A stretch of 16,998 bases of DNA, from contig JACQPZ010000083.1 of assembly GCA_016207265.1 (NCBI GenBank), positions 1 to 16,998 of the forward strand, given 5' to 3'. The stretch comes from Candidatus Latescibacterota bacterium (lineage in GTDB: Bacteria > Eisenbacteria > RBG-16-71-46 > SZUA-252). Shown here in pieces: positions 15,341-16,998 of the stretch (positions are counted from its first letter, which is position 1; each line of letters begins with the position of its first letter). The notes below the pieces were generated by a model. The model searched no databases, had not been told where the DNA came from, and saw only the letters and a program-made list of their open reading frames with translations. Position numbers and translations under genes: made by a program.

Positions 15341-15436
15341 TCAACGCAGCTTTTTCTTGTGCCGATCCCTGCGGAGGCGTTTCTTCCGTTTGTGGGTCGC
15401 AATCTTCTTACGCTTGCGCTTCTTGCCGCTTCCCAT
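15341..15436 (-). CDS. 31-residue Arg/Lys-rich peptide of the COX24/AURKAIP1 (mS38/bS22-like) type
   Basis: A short gene that a length cut-off would miss. It reads MGSGKKRKRKKIATHKRK then KRLRRDRHKKKLR and ends with TGA at 15343-15341. About 60% of residues are Lys, Arg or His. The pattern KKRKRKKxxxHKRKKRLRRDRHK resembles the COX24 C-terminal/AURKAIP1 domain, found in mitochondrial ribosomal protein mS38 and the 33-residue mycobacterial bS22, so a small-subunit ribosomal role is inferred. Translation is well supported: AAAGGAG lies about 6 nt before the ATG at 15436. The gene follows hup by 27 bp and precedes rnr by 102 bp, so it should share the hup transcript. Low-complexity basic peptides can resemble one another by chance, which limits certainty about the family. 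Confidence 0.8.
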   Translation of the reverse strand: MGSGKKRKRKKIATHKRKKRLRRDRHKKKLR

Positions 15437-15449
15437 CGCTCTCCTTTGG

Positions 15450-15475
15450 GTGCGCGCGCCGGCTCAGCCGCGCAC
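15450..15475 (-). other. Hairpin spanning the hup stop codon, ahead of the small basic gene
   Basis: gtgcgcg (15450-15456) and cgcgcac (15469-15475) are perfect complements with a 12-nt loop that contains the hup stop codon. In the mRNA the hairpin ends just before the CAAAGGAG ribosome-binding site of the 31-residue gene. It might protect the upstream hup message or tune the ratio of the two products. Confidence 0.4.
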
Positions 15476-15739
15476 GGATCCCTTGAGCTCGTTCGAGGCC
15501 TTGAACACGGGCACGAGCTTCGCCGGCACCATGACCTCGGCGCCGCTGCGCGGATTTCGCGCCTTGCGCGCCTTCCGTTCGCGGACCTTGAAGGTGCCGA
15601 ACCCTCGGATCTCAATGTGCTTCCCTTCGCTGAGGGCTCTCGAGATGGCGTTCAGAAGCTGGTCCACGATCGTGGCCGTCTCGCTCTTCGAGATCCGGGT
15701 CTTGCCCGAGATCTCATCCACCAGATCCGCCTTGGTCAT
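15464..15739 (-). CDS. HU/IHF-family DNA-binding protein
   Basis: A 91-residue nucleoid-associated protein that binds and bends DNA as a dimer. MTKADLVDEISGKTRISKSE forms the N-terminal helices. IEIRGFGTFKVRERKARKA is the beta-sheet core, and RNPRSGAEVMVPAKLVPVFKAS holds the DNA-binding arm (cited in part as RNPRSG and PAKLVPVFKAS), with the proline that intercalates into DNA in this family. Length and motifs are typical; HU and IHF cannot be separated from one sequence alone. ATG 15739 is chosen over in-frame upstream codons because GGAGGTG sits about 5 nt before it and the family starts exactly there. It has its own promoter, whose -35 touches the end of sppA. Confidence 0.95.
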   Translation of the reverse strand: MTKADLVDEISGKTRISKSETATIVDQLLNAISRALSEGKHIEIRGFGTFKVRERKARKARNPRSGAEVMVPAKLVPVFKASNELKGSVRG

Positions 15740-15788
15740 GGACACCTCCACTTCTTCTTGAGAGCGGGGCCCGAATCGTCCGCGCCGC

Positions 15789-15817
15789 ACTCTAGCACCG
15801 CCCGGCGGGACGGTCAA
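15789..15817 (-). promoter_or_regulatory. Sigma70-like promoter of the HU-family gene
   Basis: On the minus strand TTGACC (15817-15812), a 17-nt spacer and TAGAGT (15794-15789) match the consensus 5/6 and 4/6 with ideal spacing. The -35 abuts the sppA stop at 15818. Transcription would start near 15782, giving a leader of about 43 nt with the strong Shine-Dalgarno before 15739. It can drive hup, the small basic gene and possibly rnr. Confidence 0.6.
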
Positions 15818-16702
15818 TCAGCGCAGGCGGTACTCGAGACGCGGTCCTCGATCGCCGAGGCCGGGCACCAGATCCAGCCGCTGCTGGAACAGATCGAGGA
15901 GCGAGACGCGACGGCGCTCCTTCTTCACGATGGTGGGGCGACCCGGGATGCCCGCCATGCCCGCCGCGAGCAGGATCGCGTCGTTCAGGTCTCCCAGGCG
16001 ATCCACGAATCCGTAATCGCGCGCCTGGTCTCCGGAGAAGATCCGCCCGTCCGCGTACGGCAGAATGTCCTCGCGATCCAGGTTTCTTCCCTCGGATATG
16101 ACGTCCACGAATTGCTCATAGACGTTGGACAGGACCGTTTGCAGAAGCTCGCGCTCCTCCGCGGTCATCGGTCGCGAGAGCGATCCCATGTCCTTGAACG
16201 TACCGGTCTTCACGACCTCGAACCGGAGCCCCACCTTGCGGAACAGCTCTTCCGTGTTCGGAAAGCTCATGATCACGCCGATGCTCCCCGTCAGCGTGCC
16301 CGGGTTCGAGACGATGGAGTCGGCGGCGCAGGCGACATAGTAGGCGCCCGAAGCCGCGACGCCGCCCATGGAGGCGACGACGGGCTTCCCCTCGTCCCGG
16401 ACCTTTTCCACCGCCTCGTGGATTTCTTGAGACGCGGCGACGCCGCCGCCCGGGCTGTCGAGCCTCAGAACCACGGCTCGAACGCTCGCATCGCGGCGCA
16501 TGCGCTCGAGCTGCTCGACGACGCCGTCCGATTCGTCGATGTCGCCGATGATCTCGACGAGGCCGACCCGACGCCCGAGCGGTCCCAGGGGAAGCCCGTC
16601 CCGCTCCAGCGTGAGGTTGACGACGAGGAACGCCAGGCTCACCGTCGCGACCGTCCCCGCGAAGAGCAGGGCGCAGCCCACGATCCATCGCTTCACGGCC
16701 AT
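15818..16702 (-). CDS. sppA: Signal peptide peptidase SppA, short (single-domain) form
   Basis: An inner-membrane serine protease of family S49 that degrades cleaved signal peptides. The 294-residue protein has one N-terminal TM helix (about 6-28), then GLVEIIGDI, RLDSPGGGVAASQEI, VVASMGGVAASGAYYVA with nucleophile Ser118, and VVKTGTFKDMGS with general-base Lys170. The 52-residue Ser-Lys spacing equals that of Bacillus SppA (Ser147/Lys199). The length fits the single-domain octameric type, not the 618-residue E. coli form. ATG 16702 has GGAGA about 6 nt upstream and starts directly before the TM helix; an in-frame TTG at 16753 would add a charged extension and lies in the promoter region. The hup promoter begins at its stop codon. 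Confidence 0.94.
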   Translation of the reverse strand: MAVKRWIVGCALLFAGTVATVSLAFLVVNLTLERDGLPLGPLGRRVGLVEIIGDIDESDGVVEQLERMRRDASVRAVVLRLDSPGGGVAASQEIHEAVEKVRDEGKPVVASMGGVAASGAYYVACAADSIVSNPGTLTGSIGVIMSFPNTEELFRKVGLRFEVVKTGTFKDMGSLSRPMTAEERELLQTVLSNVYEQFVDVISEGRNLDREDILPYADGRIFSGDQARDYGFVDRLGDLNDAILLAAGMAGIPGRPTIVKKERRRVSLLDLFQQRLDLVPGLGDRGPRLEYRLR

Positions 16703-16743
16703 ACGCGTTCTCCGAGCCAGCGCTGCGGACCGACGATCCAGGT

Positions 16744-16772
16744 ACGCTAGCAAACCGCTGCGGCGAATTCAA
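16744..16772 (-). promoter_or_regulatory. Candidate promoter of sppA
   Basis: TTGAAT (16772-16767), 17 nt and TAGCGT (16749-16744) on the minus strand form a moderate sigma70-like match. Transcription would start near 16737, about 35 nt before the ATG at 16702, leaving room for the GGAGA ribosome-binding site. Confidence 0.4.
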
Positions 16773-16880
16773 TCGGAGGGTCGCGCGGGATCGAGTGGGC
16801 GGCGGGGTCGCGCCGGCGCGCGGGAGCGCGGAGCCGGTGCGGGAGAGCGCGGGGGGTGGCGTGCGCTCCGCCGAAACGAC

Positions 16881-16914
16881 GGCGAGGCGTCCGGTACATC
16901 CCGGATGCCTCGTC
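16881..16914. promoter_or_regulatory. 14-bp hairpin / imperfect palindrome in the sppA upstream region
   Basis: ggcgaggcgtccgg (16881-16894) pairs with ccggatgcctcgtc (16901-16914) around tacatc, with two G-T wobbles and no bulge. No T-run follows in either direction. It could be a hairpin in an RNA or a symmetric protein-binding site; it lies just upstream of TATATT (16928-16933), which lacks a matching -35. Confidence 0.5.
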
Positions 16915-16966
16915 AGGACCGTCGCCGTATATTCTGTTCCCCGCCTGTGCCGCGCACCTGGTGCCA

Positions 16967-16998
16967 GTGAAACTGCGTCGTCTCGTCGAGGGGATCAG
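16967..16998 (+). CDS. Possible start of a plus-strand gene, cut by window edge
   Basis: A GTG at 16967 opens a frame reading VKLRRLVEGI up to the edge. TATATT at 16928-16933 could be its -10, giving a leader of roughly 27 nt. There is no good -35 and only a weak Shine-Dalgarno. The few residues resemble the beginning of MurE-type ligases, but ten residues cannot establish that. Confidence 0.2.
   Translation, partial: MKLRRLVEGI

Larger units (their letters stand above)
16703..16998. other. Intergenic region upstream of sppA, probably divergent
   Basis: These 296 bases hold a candidate minus-strand promoter for sppA, a G-rich stretch without visible coding signal (about 16790-16865), a long hairpin (16881-16914), a TATATT element at 16928-16933 and a possible gene start at the right edge. 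The plus-strand frames here have no convincing protein-like pattern. Confidence 0.6.

Noticed and set aside
14051..16750. 899-codon plus-strand open frame
   Set aside because: It runs antisense through rnr, the small basic gene, hup and sppA, all of which have clear family motifs on the minus strand.

Overview
This is a GC-rich chromosomal window (roughly 70% G+C by eye) with tightly packed genes, frequent GTG/TTG starts and 4-bp ATGA/GTGA stop-start overlaps. A PorV/PorQ-family outer-membrane protein, PEGA domains, a PilZ protein and an envelope lytic transglycosylase point to a Gram-negative bacterium, probably of the FCB superphylum or a neighbour (Eisenbacteria-, Gemmatimonadota- or Latescibacterota-like). 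That placement is inference from gene content; no marker gene fixes it. No mobile element, tRNA, rRNA or CRISPR array was seen.

Right block (16702 down to 9086, minus strand): signal peptide peptidase SppA; an HU-type DNA-binding protein with its own sigma70-like promoter; a 31-residue, extremely basic COX24/AURKAIP1-like peptide; an RNase R-type exoribonuclease preceded by a strong hairpin; a PilZ c-di-GMP-binding protein; a PorV/PorQ-like protein carrying an EF-hand-like loop; and two tandem ADP-glucose pyrophosphorylase genes. The first of the two GlgC paralogs has lost both the conserved Arg and Lys of the nucleotide-binding loop, and the second keeps them. This suggests a regulatory plus catalytic subunit pair.

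Middle: one plus-strand gene (7654-9081), an exported MltD-like lytic transglycosylase (SLT plus LysM). It converges with the glgC pair, leaving 4 bp between the stop codons.

Left block (7354 down to 1, minus strand): a membrane protein with a degenerate PP2C/PPM-like cytoplasmic domain, a 4 x 9-residue repeat linker, one transmembrane helix and three PEGA-like repeats. It is driven by a TTGACA-17-TATTCT promoter placed so close to the ATG that the mRNA should be leaderless or nearly so. Then come comEC (DNA uptake channel) and a purine cluster purN-purC-purH, joined by ATGA and GTGA overlaps; purH runs off the left edge. purN, purC and purH encode three steps of de novo IMP synthesis.

The observations most worth following are the catalytic/non-catalytic GlgC pair, the pseudophosphatase-PEGA receptor-like protein with its near-leaderless promoter, the 31-residue ribosomal-type peptide between hup and rnr, and several hairpins placed at ribosome-binding sites or before genes.
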